Assembly (NCBI GenBank): GCA_024404915.1
Contig: JAKSPJ010000010.1
Location: 29,623-93,622, forward strand
Source of the DNA: Oscillospiraceae bacterium
GTDB lineage: Bacteria > Bacillota > Clostridia > Oscillospirales > Ruminococcaceae
Direction: 5' to 3'
Length of the DNA: 64,000 nt
In this document: positions 44,810 through 54,542 of the stretch, one piece after another
Layout: each line of letters starts with the position of its first letter
How positions within the stretch are numbered: position 1 is the first letter of the stretch
The notes under the pieces: model-generated
The model's database searches: none
Seen by the model: only the letters and a program-made list of their open reading frames with translations
Told to the model about the DNA's origin: nothing
Position numbers and translations under genes: made by a program

Positions 44810-45313
44810 TCAATCGGCATATTTTGCAAGAATTTCCTGGATTTCTTCCGGCTTACCAGCCAGTCGGCCATAAACGTCATCGTTAATGGTTACAACCGGT
44901 GCAAGACCGCAGGCGCCAACACAGCGGCAGTCATCCAGAGAGAACTTACCATCCTGTGTGATTTCGCCGCCCTTAATGCCCAGTGCTTCTTCCAGCTTTT
45001 CCATTACGACACCGGAACCCTTAACATAGCAAGCGGTACCCAGACAAACAGAAATACGGTATTTGCCCTTCGGTGACATGGTGAACTGTGCATAAAAAGT
45101 TGCTACACCGAAAACTTTTTCCAGCGGGATGTTCAGCTCTGTTGCGATTATCTGCTGAACCTCAATCGGGAGATAACCATAAATCTCCTGTGCCTTCTGC
45201 ATGATTGGCATCAGACATCCCGGATCTTCACGCAGCGCATCAATGACAGCACGAAGTTCCTGTTCCTGTGTCGGTGTCCCAGTAAAGGGAATGGTTGCAA
45301 TACTCTTTGCCAT
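44810..45313 (-). CDS. hydC: NuoE-like [2Fe-2S] subunit of trimeric hydrogenase (HndA/HydC)
   Basis: 167 residues from the ATG at 45313 (AAGGAGG nine bases upstream). The NuoE fold carries the [2Fe-2S] ligands in CLGTAC and CRCVGAC. Smallest subunit of the complex; first gene of the operon, 29 bases before hydB. The promoter at 45441-45469 leaves a leader of about 120 bases. Confidence 0.95.
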   Translation of the reverse strand: MAKSIATIPFTGTPTQEQELRAVIDALREDPGCLMPIMQKAQEIYGYLPIEVQQIIATELNIPLEKVFGVATFYAQFTMSPKGKYRISVCLGTACYVKGSGVVMEKLEEALGIKGGEITQDGKFSLDDCRCVGACGLAPVVTINDDVYGRLAGKPEEIQEILAKYAD

Positions 45314-45440
45314 ATAAATCGTTTCCTCCTTATAGTATTGAGAATCGATCAATTGAATGGTAGTATCATTCTACCACCCAATAATCAGAATGCACAAATA
45401 ATGCATCCGATTGGCAGGCAATCATACCTTGCCACAATGT

Positions 45441-45469
45441 ATTATATACTATTTTTCAATTTTTTTCAA
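45441..45469 (-). promoter_or_regulatory. Promoter of the hydrogenase operon
   Basis: On the minus strand TTGAAA, a 17-base spacer and TATAAT in a very AT-rich stretch; no other gene lies between 45314 and 45730. Alternative -10-like sequences are nearby. Confidence 0.65.
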
Positions 45470-45609
45470 GATGTAAATTGCACAACTTTTGTAATTCTTT
45501 TTGTGCGTTTGTATATGATTTACTGTGTGTATTTATATTTTCGCTGTATTTGCGTTGTATTTCAATAATAATTCTCAGAATGTCACTTTCCTTTTTCTTC
45601 CAAATCTTC

Positions 45610-45662
45610 ATAAAAAAACAAACAAATAACTCCTTGCCGTTTTTTCTTTCAGCAAGGAGCTA
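45610..45662 (-). terminator. Terminator after sstT
   Basis: An 8-bp stem (45630-45637 with 45652-45659) with an A-rich loop, followed on the minus strand by a T-rich run ending in seven T. Lies about 70 bases past the sstT stop. Confidence 0.75.
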
Positions 45663-45730
45663 TTTTAAAATATGGAATTTTCAACAGATTTGACACATTG
45701 GAAACCCGCTTGATTCATATTGAAAACAGA

Positions 45731-46957
45731 TCAGAGCGGAAGCTTTTTCCCCTGCTTTTTCCACTCACTGAATTCAGCAGTTGCAGTCAGCAGAACATCG
45801 GATGAGGAGTTCAATGCAGTTTCGCAGGAATCCTGAATCACACTAATGATAAATCCGATACCGACAATCTGTGCAGAAACATCTTCAGAGATACCAAAGA
45901 GAGAACAGGCCAGCGGAATCAGAAGCAGAGAACCGCCGGCAACACCGGATGTTCCGCAGGCAGATACTGTTGCGATAATGCTCAGCAAAATAGATGCCGG
46001 CAATGTGGCAGAGATGCCTACAGTATGGCATGCGGCCAGAGTCATAACTGTGATTGTAATTGCTGCACCATCCATATTGATGGTAGAACCCAGTGGAATC
46101 GACACAGAATAATTGTCCTCATCCAAGCCAAGCTTCTTGCAGAGCTCCATATTTACGGGAATATTCGCAGCAGAGCTTCTTGTGAAAAACGCAGTCAGAC
46201 CACTTTCTCTTGCGCATTTCATAATCAGAGGATACGGATTCTGACGGATAGACAAACCAACCAGGATGCCGTTTGTCACAAATTCCTGGAACAGCATACA
46301 GCCAACAATCAGAAGAATCAATCTTCCATAGTCCATGAAAATCTCAATGCCACTGGAGGAAATGGCTTCAAAAACAAGGCCCAGAATACCAAATGGCGCA
46401 AAACTGATTACAACACGCACCGCATCAGATGCAGCATCTGCAATATCTGACAAGAATTTTTTGGTAGAGGGTGCCGACTTTTTCAGCAGCACACCAAAAA
46501 TGACTGCCCAGAACAGAATACCGATGTAATTTGCGTTAGCGATGGATGCAATGGGGTTTGCCACAACATTGGAAAGCAGATTGGAAAAGACCTCAGCCAC
46601 GCCCTGGGGCGCTGCTTCAATATCTTCACTTACGCCGCTTAATGTCAGTGTCACAGGGAATAAGGTACTGCCCAGAACAGCAACAACAGCACCCAGAATC
46701 GTACTGACCATATAGAGCATAATTACAGTACCCATATTACTTTTATGTCCCTGCTTGGCGTTTGCCAAAGAGCTGATTACAATCACAAATACCAGAAGAG
46801 GCGCAATTGCTTTCAAGGCACCCACAAACATGGAGCCAATCAGCGCAATCCCGCTTGCCTGTGGAATGACAAGTGCAAGAAAAATACCGATTATCATGCC
46901 GCAGAGTATTCGCAATACAAGATTAACACTATTCCATTTTTCATACAAATTTTTCAT
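45731..46957 (-). CDS. sstT: Serine/threonine:Na+ symporter
   Basis: 408 residues of the DAACS (glutamate/aspartate-type) family, with about eight membrane segments and two re-entrant loops. FFTRSSAANIPVNM and the GSTINMDGAA motif are those of SstT, which imports serine and threonine with sodium. It starts 29 bases after pfk with AAAGGA upstream and could share its promoter; no separate promoter seen. Confidence 0.93.
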   Translation of the reverse strand: MKNLYEKWNSVNLVLRILCGMIIGIFLALVIPQASGIALIGSMFVGALKAIAPLLVFVIVISSLANAKQGHKSNMGTVIMLYMVSTILGAVVAVLGSTLFPVTLTLSGVSEDIEAAPQGVAEVFSNLLSNVVANPIASIANANYIGILFWAVIFGVLLKKSAPSTKKFLSDIADAASDAVRVVISFAPFGILGLVFEAISSSGIEIFMDYGRLILLIVGCMLFQEFVTNGILVGLSIRQNPYPLIMKCARESGLTAFFTRSSAANIPVNMELCKKLGLDEDNYSVSIPLGSTINMDGAAITITVMTLAACHTVGISATLPASILLSIIATVSACGTSGVAGGSLLLIPLACSLFGISEDVSAQIVGIGFIISVIQDSCETALNSSSDVLLTATAEFSEWKKQGKKLPL

Positions 46958-46986
46958 ACATCAAAAAATCCTTTCAGCTGTATCAT

Positions 46987-48210
46987 TTAAAACTGAAAAT
47001 GCATGGGCATGCCATGGGACATTTCCGGATAGACTTCTCCCTGGATCAAAGGCATAAAGTAATCAATTGCCTCGTCGCAAATCTGATTTCCGGCAGGGGT
47101 AATCCATTTTTTCGGGAACAATCTGACTTTATTGGCAGCCTCTTCAGCAGGGATATTGTCATATACAATATCGTAGAATTCTCCCCGGCGCATGGAAACC
47201 ATTTTTCCGCTCTCCCCTGCAACAGCCAATAATACAGCCTGCTTGCCGCAGCGTTCCGCTTCGCATAAATCTGTGAAAGAACACACATGTGCAGAACAAC
47301 GCTGCATAATATTCAATTCCACGGAACGCACTTTGCATCCAATGTGGTTCTGCACCTGCTTTTCCAGATATTTGCCGATGCCGGAAAGATATGCATGGCC
47401 AAATTCGTCATTTTCGCCGGAACGGAACAAGTCTGCATCAGGCGGCCTGACACCCTCAGAAACCGCACAAATGACACGATGATTAATTTTCAGTGCATCT
47501 CTCACATCAGACAAAAACTGAGCGACTGTAAAATCAGATTCCGGAAGGTAAATAAAATTCGGGGAAATTTCACCGTTTGTGCGAAGAAGACAGGAAGAAG
47601 CTGTGAGCCAGCCTGCATCTCTGCCCATTATTTCCACAATTGTAACAGACTGCACCTGATAAACAGAACAGTCACGCACAATTTCCTGCAATGTCATATT
47701 CAGATACTTTACAGCGGAACCGAATCCCGGTGTATGGTCGGTCCCCTCCAGGTCATTATCAATTGTTTTCGGTACACCAATCACCTGAATATGACTTCCC
47801 TGCTCCTTGAGCCATTTGCTCAGTTTCGCTACAGTATCCATAGAGTCATTGCCGCCGATGTACAGAAATGCATCAATCTGATATCTGTCAAGAGCAGCAC
47901 GGATTTTATGGTAAAGCGAGTCATCCTCTTCAGCATCGGGCAAACGAAAACGACAAGACCCCAATGCAGAGGAGGGAGTTTTCTTCAGCAGGGCCAGGTC
48001 ATGAGGATTGGACAGGGCTTCCTGCAGATTAATCATTTTTTCATTGAATAAACCCTGAATGCCATGGCGCACACCATAGACCACATTGCTGCGAAGCCGC
48101 TCATCATTCGGATATTTTCTGCTTAATTCCATGACTGCTTCATAGACGCCTGCAAGAGAGGCATTGATTGCTGCGGTGGGACCGCCGGACTGTGCTACTG
48201 CAAAACGCAT
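46987..48210 (-). CDS. pfp: PPi-type 6-phosphofructokinase
   Basis: 407 residues from the ATG at 48210. N-terminal QSGGPTAAIN nucleotide/PPi loop, then IGGNDSMDT where ATP enzymes have GGDGS, and PKTIDNDL, whose Lys marks PPi use; GRDAGW follows. PPi-dependent phosphofructokinases catalyse fructose-6-phosphate to 1,6-bisphosphate reversibly and are common in clostridial glycolysis. The donor assignment is from motif, not assay. Confidence 0.9.
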   Translation of the reverse strand: MRFAVAQSGGPTAAINASLAGVYEAVMELSRKYPNDERLRSNVVYGVRHGIQGLFNEKMINLQEALSNPHDLALLKKTPSSALGSCRFRLPDAEEDDSLYHKIRAALDRYQIDAFLYIGGNDSMDTVAKLSKWLKEQGSHIQVIGVPKTIDNDLEGTDHTPGFGSAVKYLNMTLQEIVRDCSVYQVQSVTIVEIMGRDAGWLTASSCLLRTNGEISPNFIYLPESDFTVAQFLSDVRDALKINHRVICAVSEGVRPPDADLFRSGENDEFGHAYLSGIGKYLEKQVQNHIGCKVRSVELNIMQRCSAHVCSFTDLCEAERCGKQAVLLAVAGESGKMVSMRRGEFYDIVYDNIPAEEAANKVRLFPKKWITPAGNQICDEAIDYFMPLIQGEVYPEMSHGMPMHFQF

Positions 48211-48325
48211 AATATAACCCCTTTGTTCGTAAATTTCCCCCAATAAATCATTTGCAGGTCACATTGCACAGGGCATCTGCCCGGATACAATGCGCCTTTT
48301 CTATATATCAAACGAACGCTCTTTA

Positions 48326-48354
48326 AGTATACAGGATTTTGTCTGTTTTGTCAA
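48326..48354 (-). promoter_or_regulatory. Promoter of pfp-sstT
   Basis: On the minus strand perfect TTGACA, a 17-base spacer and TATACT, about 110 bases before pfp. The 120 bases between it and glnQ hold no gene. Confidence 0.85.
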
Positions 48355-48476
48355 TTATCCACCATCGTTTTCAGCATTTTTAATAGCAAACATTTTGTCA
48401 CAGAACAACTTGATATAACAAATGGCAGTGCAGATTACGGATTACCATTTCTCTGCACCGCCTGATTATAAACTGA

Positions 48477-49214
48477 TTACATTACCTTTGAAAGGAATTC
48501 CTTCAATCTTGGATGCTTCGGGGACTGGAATACTTCCTTCGGGGATGCATCCTCTGCAACTTTGCCCTGGTCAAGGAAAATTACCCTGCTTGCCACTTCA
48601 CGGGCGAAACCAATTTCATGCGTCACACAAATCATTGTGATTCCGGTTTCTGCAAGATTCTTCATAACATCCAGCACCTCGCCCACCATTTCAGGGTCCA
48701 ATGCAGAAGTAGGTTCATCAAACAGAATGACCTCCGGTTCCATGGCAAGTGCACGGCAAATTGCCACACGCTGTTTCTGACCGCCCGAAAGCTGATTCGG
48801 ATAATCCTTCGCCTTGGACTCCAGTCCGACACGCTTCAGCAGCTTCATGGCTTTTTCTTCGGCCTCCGCCTTATTGACTTTTTTCAGTTTCATCGGACCG
48901 ATTGTGAGGTTTTCCAAGATACTCAGATGCGGAAACAGGTTGAAATGCTGGAACACCATCATCATTTTCTGACGCTGCTTATTCAGATCCGTCTTTGGAG
49001 AGGTAATCTCTGTGTCATCCAGAAAGATTTTGCCATCAGTAGGAACTTCCAGAAGATTCAGACAACGCAGAAGAGTGGATTTACCGCATCCGGACGGGCC
49101 GAGAATGACCACCACTTCGCCTTTGTTGATATCAAGGTCAACACCGTTCAACACGGTCAGATCGCCGAAAGATTTCTTTAAATTCTCAATATGAATCATG
49201 GTATTATTTGACAT
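48477..49214 (-). CDS. glnQ: Polar amino acid ABC transporter ATPase
   Basis: 245 residues. Walker [11 protein letters not shown]-loop FQHFNLFPH, signature LSGGQKQR, Walker [13 protein letters not shown] and the switch His in CVTHE. Closest to GlnQ/HisP. It overlaps the fused binding-protein/permease gene by 11 bases, so the two make one importer. Its start lies inside the permease end, giving coupled translation. Confidence 0.95.
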   Translation of the reverse strand: MSNNTMIHIENLKKSFGDLTVLNGVDLDINKGEVVVILGPSGCGKSTLLRCLNLLEVPTDGKIFLDDTEITSPKTDLNKQRQKMMMVFQHFNLFPHLSILENLTIGPMKLKKVNKAEAEEKAMKLLKRVGLESKAKDYPNQLSGGQKQRVAICRALAMEPEVILFDEPTSALDPEMVGEVLDVMKNLAETGITMICVTHEIGFAREVASRVIFLDQGKVAEDASPKEVFQSPKHPRLKEFLSKVM

Positions 49215-50706
49215 CGTTCTTCAATCTCCTTTCCAGTTTGCCCACAAGCATGCTCAGGAACATGACCATTGCAAGATAAATCAGTGCAATGCCAATCAGC
49301 GGCATAAACGCATCATAGGTTCTGCTTCGGATCAGGTCGCCGCCTCTGGTCAGATCAATTATACCAATATAACCGGAAATGGATGTTTCTTTCAACAGCA
49401 CAATAAACTCGTTGCCCAAAGCCGGAAGTATATTGCGAATTGCCTGGGGAAGAATAAAATTCCACATGGTCTGGACATAATTGAATCCCATACTTCTTCC
49501 TGCCTCAAACTGTCCGATGTCGATAGAGGAAATGCCGGAACGTACAATCTCGGCCATGTATGCGGAGGAATTCAAACCGAACGCAACCGTGGCAACAAAT
49601 ACGGGATTGATATTCACGCTTGCGAAAATAACATAATAGATGATCAGGAGCTGAATCATTGCAGGGGTACCACGAATAACCGTAATGTACATCTTGCAAA
49701 TCCAGTTCAGAATACGGAATTTTCGGGTAGTATCACATGTAAAGCGAATGATTGCCAACAGGAAGCCAAGAACAATACCAATCAGAACAGCAAAGAAGCT
49801 TATCTGAATTGTATGCAGCAAACCGTCTGTAATAAATTTCCAACGGTTATCCTTGATAAAGTTATTTTCAAACTTCTCCTTCAGCTGAAGCAGATTGCCG
49901 GAATCGCCGCCATTTCGCACAATAATAACCTGTGTTGCAGTCGTATAGGGATCTGAGAAGTTTACATTCTTCAGACGATCCTCTGTAATGGTCATGCCCG
50001 CCACACCGATATCAGCTTTTCCGGACTGCACAGCGGTAATGATGGAATCAAATTCGATATCCTGAATTTCAAGCTCCATGCCCAGGTAATCGCACAATGC
50101 AGTGGCCATATCCACATCAATGCCGACGATTTCTCCATTCTCACGGTATTCATAAGGCTCAAACTGGGCATTGGTTGCCATAACCAGCTTGCCATTGGAA
50201 TGGTTTACACCCTCCGGGGAAACGTATGGATGATTGCCGGATTCATCGCCGATATAATTCAGGATAATCTCATTCAGCGTTCCCTTTTCTTTTAAATCTG
50301 CCAGTGCAAGATTGATTTTATCCTTCAGCTCTGTGTTCTCTTTTGCGATACAGATTGCATAATCCTCTACCACAAACTCTTCATCCAGAATAGAAAGATT
50401 CTGATTCATGCTTACATACTTCTTGGCAGGTTCATTGTCAATAATCACGCAGTCAACTTTTCCCTGCTTCAATGCCATGATCGCATCAGAGCCCTTATTG
50501 AACTGCTTAATTACAGAGCCTTCTTCCTCATAGTCACTTGCGTAAATATCTCCTGTTGTACCCAGCTGTGTACCAATGATTGCACCGGGCAGATCATCAA
50601 TGGTTTTCACTTTAGATTCGCCGATTTCATTTCCGCATCCACATAATGCCGCAGCAGCAATGGTGAAAATCAGGAACAGCGAACCTATTTTCTTTGAGAG
50701 CTTCAT
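49204..50706 (-). CDS. Circularly permuted amino-acid binding domain fused to ABC permease
   Basis: 500 residues. Lipoprotein signal with lipobox LCGC (21-24). Residues 33-155 match the second lobe of family 3 binding proteins ([17 protein letters not shown] through [10 protein letters not shown]). Residues 171-265 match the first lobe ([31 protein letters not shown]). The lobes are thus in reversed order compared with GlnH/HisJ. Residues about 293-495 are the permease, with the EAA-like loop [20 protein letters not shown]. Probably imports glutamine or another polar amino acid with GlnQ. Start has GGAGG upstream. A similar order may recur in related clostridia. Confidence 0.88.
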   Translation of the reverse strand: MKLSKKIGSLFLIFTIAAAALCGCGNEIGESKVKTIDDLPGAIIGTQLGTTGDIYASDYEEEGSVIKQFNKGSDAIMALKQGKVDCVIIDNEPAKKYVSMNQNLSILDEEFVVEDYAICIAKENTELKDKINLALADLKEKGTLNEIILNYIGDESGNHPYVSPEGVNHSNGKLVMATNAQFEPYEYRENGEIVGIDVDMATALCDYLGMELEIQDIEFDSIITAVQSGKADIGVAGMTITEDRLKNVNFSDPYTTATQVIIVRNGGDSGNLLQLKEKFENNFIKDNRWKFITDGLLHTIQISFFAVLIGIVLGFLLAIIRFTCDTTRKFRILNWICKMYITVIRGTPAMIQLLIIYYVIFASVNINPVFVATVAFGLNSSAYMAEIVRSGISSIDIGQFEAGRSMGFNYVQTMWNFILPQAIRNILPALGNEFIVLLKETSISGYIGIIDLTRGGDLIRSRTYDAFMPLIGIALIYLAMVMFLSMLVGKLERRLKNDVK

Positions 50707-50771
50707 GGTTCATCCTCCAATTTCATTTTTGATTTGCATCGGTTTGAAAACCGTGTGCAATATCTTATTTT

Positions 50772-50800
50772 ATTATACCAAATATTCAGACATAAGTCTA
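50772..50800 (-). promoter_or_regulatory. Possible promoter of the fused permease-glnQ operon
   Basis: On the minus strand TAGACT, a 17-base spacer and perfect TATAAT, about 65 bases before the gene. Confidence 0.6.
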
Positions 50801-50879
50801 TGGACAATATAGATTTTGTATATTTACACAAAGACTATCCGGCACATTCGTGCATTATCACAACAATGATAAGACATTC

Positions 50880-50924
50880 AGGAATATAAAACGGGCTGCG
50901 TAATACATGACCACGCAGCCCGTT
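50880..50924 (-). terminator. Terminator of the GGDEF-like gene
   Basis: An 11-bp GC-rich stem (50891-50901 with 50913-50923) followed on the minus strand by TTTTATATT, 24 bases after the stop. Confidence 0.88.
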
Positions 50925-50947
50925 CAATTGTTAAATTAAAATGAATA

Positions 50948-52180
50948 TTAATTCTCTACAGTGACAACAGCACTCTTGCCTACCTGTTTGCTGTTTTTCT
51001 TTGCATTGCTGATACCCTTATCCAGGAGCTTGAATACCTTATTGACATCCTTCTTCTCATCACTGTTATAGTGGTAGATACAAGCTGATACTGTATTCTG
51101 AACCATAACGCTCATAACTGAAGTGTTTCTGGACATGGTATCCATAATCTTGTAAACGGTTTCCTCTGCCTTTCGTGTGGAAAGATCCTTGAAGATAAAG
51201 CAGAATTCATCAAACTGAGTACAGTAAATTTCAGCAATTGCGCTGTATTTCTCCTGCAATGTCTTAGCAATCGTGGAAATGTATTCGTCGCCGAACTGTC
51301 TGCCGTACTGTTCATTGATTGCTGAGAAACTGTTGAAGTTAAACATTGCAATCGTGATATCTTCTTTCGGGAGACGCTCCTGCAGCTCATTCTCCAGCGC
51401 ATAGCGGTTCTTCAGACCTGTGAGAATATTCACATATGCAATATCAATTGCCTTCTGACGTGCAGCGGATGCCTTATTCTTACGGTCGAGAAGCAGCAAA
51501 GCGACATTTCTTTCCTTCTTCTTCACACCCTGAATTGCAATCAAACCAATCACAAGGGTCAGAATCAGGAACAGAATGACAAACAGGAACTGCTGGGCGC
51601 ATCTGACAAAGAAATCATATGTCGCCTTATCCTGTGTTTCGAAGATTTCCTGTGTATGAACAGTTGCAGCCTCTTTCGCAGCTCTGACTGTATCATTGTA
51701 GATGCCTTCCACAGCGGAACCATCACGATCAGATTCCTCAAACGCTTCAAGGCTGTCATCCAATGCAGACTGATATGTCTTTACATAGGTCATGACGCTG
51801 TCAAAATCAGCCTGAAGATTTGAATCAATATGAGACAAATCGATTCCCCGGAAGCGTTCAGCCGACTCAGAGATGTGCTTGAAAGACTGACGGATATCAT
51901 CAATATTGGCATTCACCATGGCATCGTCACTATTATGAATCACAACTTCCAGCACCCTGTCGTTAACAGCCAGAACCTCGTGGTCAATCTGTGCAATACA
52001 GCTAAGGGCATCCTCGGCATGCCACAAGCCATAACCGATTCTGTTAAATGCGGAAAAAACTGCGACGATATTAAGAATTGTCAGCAAAACCAGCACAATC
52101 GACATCTGTCGGTAAACCTTAGGGTTATATCCCTCCAGCTGCTCATTGTTAACATTCTTTTCATCCTTATTCTGTTTCAT
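50948..52180 (-). CDS. Membrane sensor with degenerate GGDEF domain
   Basis: 410 residues from the ATG at 52180 (GGAGG upstream). Membrane segments at about 26-46 and 198-217 enclose a helical extracytoplasmic domain of the four-helix-bundle sensor type. Residues 243-405 have the GGDEF fold (NILTGLKNR near 251) but the signature is QFDEF (322-326) and the first metal Asp is Asn (about 281), so synthesis of cyclic di-GMP is unlikely. It may be a receptor or allosteric partner. Confidence 0.82.
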   Translation of the reverse strand: MKQNKDEKNVNNEQLEGYNPKVYRQMSIVLVLLTILNIVAVFSAFNRIGYGLWHAEDALSCIAQIDHEVLAVNDRVLEVVIHNSDDAMVNANIDDIRQSFKHISESAERFRGIDLSHIDSNLQADFDSVMTYVKTYQSALDDSLEAFEESDRDGSAVEGIYNDTVRAAKEAATVHTQEIFETQDKATYDFFVRCAQQFLFVILFLILTLVIGLIAIQGVKKKERNVALLLLDRKNKASAARQKAIDIAYVNILTGLKNRYALENELQERLPKEDITIAMFNFNSFSAINEQYGRQFGDEYISTIAKTLQEKYSAIAEIYCTQFDEFCFIFKDLSTRKAEETVYKIMDTMSRNTSVMSVMVQNTVSACIYHYNSDEKKDVNKVFKLLDKGISNAKKNSKQVGKSAVVTVEN

Positions 52181-52331
52181 AAAATCCTCCGTTCTGTCTG
52201 TTTGTATTTTATTCAGCAATAAAAAGCCTTTCATTCACTTTCTACTGCATCATAAGCGATTCAGTTGCATCAATGATTCATCACGATTCAGGACTTCTGT
52301 TTCCGCAGATTTAGTTATAGAACCTATACTC

Positions 52332-52360
52332 ATTTTAATCTTTTTGGCAGAAAATGTCAA
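52332..52360 (-). promoter_or_regulatory. Promoter of the GGDEF-like gene
   Basis: On the minus strand perfect TTGACA, a 17-base spacer and TAAAAT, about 150 bases before the start. Confidence 0.7.
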
Positions 52361-52480
52361 GATATATTTATGCCAAATAATAGAATAGCGTTTTGTGCAA
52401 AATGAACCATATTCGCTGCAATACATTAAAAGTTTATTAAAATCGACCAAAGCAAGACGCATTCAACGCATTTAACAGAC

Positions 52481-52510
52481 AAAGAACCTCCAGATTTATG
52501 GAGGCTCTTT
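52481..52510. repeat. Hairpin upstream of the IS remnant
   Basis: A 12-base inverted repeat with one mismatch (52481-52492 with 52499-52510) and a 6-nt loop. It resembles a degraded terminator at the left of the mobile-element remnant. Confidence 0.6.
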
Positions 52511-52519
52511 CCTATTGCC

Positions 52520-52790
52520 AAGAAAACCATCGGCTAAACCGGTGGATAAAAAGCTTTAGCTATGCAGAAGATAGCGGAGTATATCCGGAATCAGCTGCAG
52601 GAGGACATCGCCAACGACCAGTTGACGCTGTTTGAAAGCGTTGATTTGATTACCGGAGAGAAGAACAAGAAATACCCCTTAAGGGGTAGCTGAGAATGGA
52701 ATGCAGTTGGCAGACCTTTCTCAGTCCCTTAAGGGGCAGTGTCAGTAACAAGAACTTATAGGGCTATTGCAAACCACCAGTTCAATGGGT
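52520..52790 (+). mobile_element. Internally deleted IS200/IS605-family remnant
   Basis: The left part has ACCATCGGCTAAACCGGTGG, an imperfect hairpin of the kind found at ends of IS200/IS605 elements, followed by AAAAAGCTTTAGC. The 3' end of a tnpA-like gene follows at once, then two short palindromes (CCCTTAAGGGG at 52677-52687 and again near 52731). The body of tnpA is missing, so the element cannot move by itself. Borders are approximate. Confidence 0.55.
52562..52693 (+). pseudogene. 3' fragment of an IS200/IS605 TnpA transposase
   Basis: 43 codons from ATG 52562 to TGA. The product has EYIRNQLQEDIANDQL and a following ITGEK, which resembles the C-terminal helix of Y1 transposases of the IS200/IS605 family (KYIQEQ..HD...DQL..). 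The catalytic HUH motif and Tyr are absent. No ribosome site is seen, so it is probably not translated. Confidence 0.6.
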
Positions 52791-52817
52791 AGTTTTGATT
52801 CAAACCGATTGACAAGA

Positions 52818-54374
52818 TTATGCTTTCAGAGAACGGCTTACTTCGTCGTACTCATCAAGAACAGCCTGTTCCGGCTTTGCAGTCAGCAAAGATACAACGA
52901 CAATTGTAATAACTGCACAAAGGAATGCAGGCAGAAGCTCGTAGATATCCCATGCACCGCCCATCGGACGAACCAGGAATTTCCATACGAATACCATGAT
53001 ACCGCCTACAATCAGGCCTGCGATGGAACCCCATTTTGTGGAACGCTTCCAGAACAAAGCTGCCAGCATTACCGGACCGAAGGTTGCACCAAAGCCTGCC
53101 CATGCAAAGGATACAACACGGAATACAGAACTATCCGGATTCCATGCAAGAATAACGCCTGCAACCGCAATCACAATCAAAACGACACGGGCTACCACCA
53201 TGGATGCTTTCTGGCTCAGATTCATTTTGAACATGCCTTTGATGATATTCTCGGACATGGAGGAAGATGCTGCCAGAAGCTGAGAGTCAGATGTGGACAT
53301 GGTACATGCCAGAATACCGGCAAAAATCAGACCTGCAACCATCGCTGCAAGGAAGCTGTGCTTGGAAAGCACCTTTGCGATTTCCATGATAATGGTCTCA
53401 GAACTGTTCGATCCTGCTCCGTACAAAGTACTGATTGTACCATTGGCAGAAAGCTGGTTGCCAATAAAGCCGATGAAAATTGCAACACCCATTGCAATCA
53501 CAACCCAGATGCTTGCAATACGGCGGGAAAGCTTGATTTTGTTTTCATCTTCAATTGCCATAAAGCGAAGCAGAATATGCGGCATGCCAAAATAGCCAAG
53601 GCCCCATGCCAGAGTGGAGACAATCGGAAGGAAGCCATAGCCAGTCTGTGAAAATGTGCCATCTTCATTCAAAGAACGTGTCACAGTCATATGCAGGTAA
53701 TCAGGCAATGCCTTTGCATTCTCAACAACTGCATCCAGGCCGCCTGCTGTAGAAATACCAAAGCAAACGATAATCACAAGAGCAGTTGTCATGACAATGC
53801 TCTGAATCAGGTCTGTAAAGCTGGCTGCAAGAAAGCCGCCCAGACTGGTGTATGCGATGATAATTACGGCACTGATAATCATTGCAGAATGATACTCCCA
53901 TCCAAAAAGTGTGCCAAACAGTTTGCCACAGGCAGAAAAGCCGGATGCGGTATAGGGAACAAAGAAAATCAGAATGATAATTGCTGCCACGCCGGACAGA
54001 ATCTTTCGTGAATCGTGATAACGGTCAGAGAAGAAATCCGGAAGTGTGATGGAATTGGTCTTGCTGGAGTATATACGCAGACGCTTTGCAACCAGAAGCC
54101 AGTTGAGATATGTTCCGATTGCAAGACCGATTGCAGTCCAGCCTGCTTCTGCAAGGCCGCAGAGATATGCAAGTCCCGGCAGGCCCATCAGCAGCCAGCT
54201 GCTCATGTCAGATGCCTCCGCACTCATTGCAGATACGAAGGGACCGAGTTTTCTGCCGCCAAGATAGAAATCGCTGACATCATTGTTTTTCTTCGAAAAT
54301 ACGGCACCGATGATAATCATGCCGCTTAAATAAACGACAATCGTTACCAGAATGCCAATAATATTACTTTCCAT
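52818..54374 (-). CDS. putP: Sodium/proline symporter
   Basis: 518 residues with about 13 membrane segments of the SSS family. The N-terminal DFYLGGRKLGPFVSAMSAEASD with the Na+-site residues and GYFGMPHILLRFMA are PutP-like. Imports proline with sodium, for nutrition or osmotic balance. GGAGG lies nine bases before the ATG. Single gene; no clear promoter found. Confidence 0.93.
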   Translation of the reverse strand: MESNIIGILVTIVVYLSGMIIIGAVFSKKNNDVSDFYLGGRKLGPFVSAMSAEASDMSSWLLMGLPGLAYLCGLAEAGWTAIGLAIGTYLNWLLVAKRLRIYSSKTNSITLPDFFSDRYHDSRKILSGVAAIIILIFFVPYTASGFSACGKLFGTLFGWEYHSAMIISAVIIIAYTSLGGFLAASFTDLIQSIVMTTALVIIVCFGISTAGGLDAVVENAKALPDYLHMTVTRSLNEDGTFSQTGYGFLPIVSTLAWGLGYFGMPHILLRFMAIEDENKIKLSRRIASIWVVIAMGVAIFIGFIGNQLSANGTISTLYGAGSNSSETIIMEIAKVLSKHSFLAAMVAGLIFAGILACTMSTSDSQLLAASSSMSENIIKGMFKMNLSQKASMVVARVVLIVIAVAGVILAWNPDSSVFRVVSFAWAGFGATFGPVMLAALFWKRSTKWGSIAGLIVGGIMVFVWKFLVRPMGGAWDIYELLPAFLCAVITIVVVSLLTAKPEQAVLDEYDEVSRSLKA

Positions 54375-54465
54375 GAATAGAAAACCTCCATAGTAAATTA
54401 AAACATTATCATGCTAACAGATTAAAGCAAAATATAAATCAAAAACACACCGGCATCCACCGGCT

Positions 54466-54522
54466 AAAAAAAACAAATCATGACACGAAGCCGGTACACT
54501 TGCCGTCACGGCAAATGTACCG
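54466..54522 (-). terminator. Probable terminator after fhs
   Basis: A 14-bp stem with one mismatch (54492-54505 with 54509-54522) has a 3-nt loop. A T-run follows about 13 bases later on the minus strand. Lies 20 bases past the fhs stop. Confidence 0.65.
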
Positions 54523-54542
54523 CATCTTCCCGTCAGTTTCAA

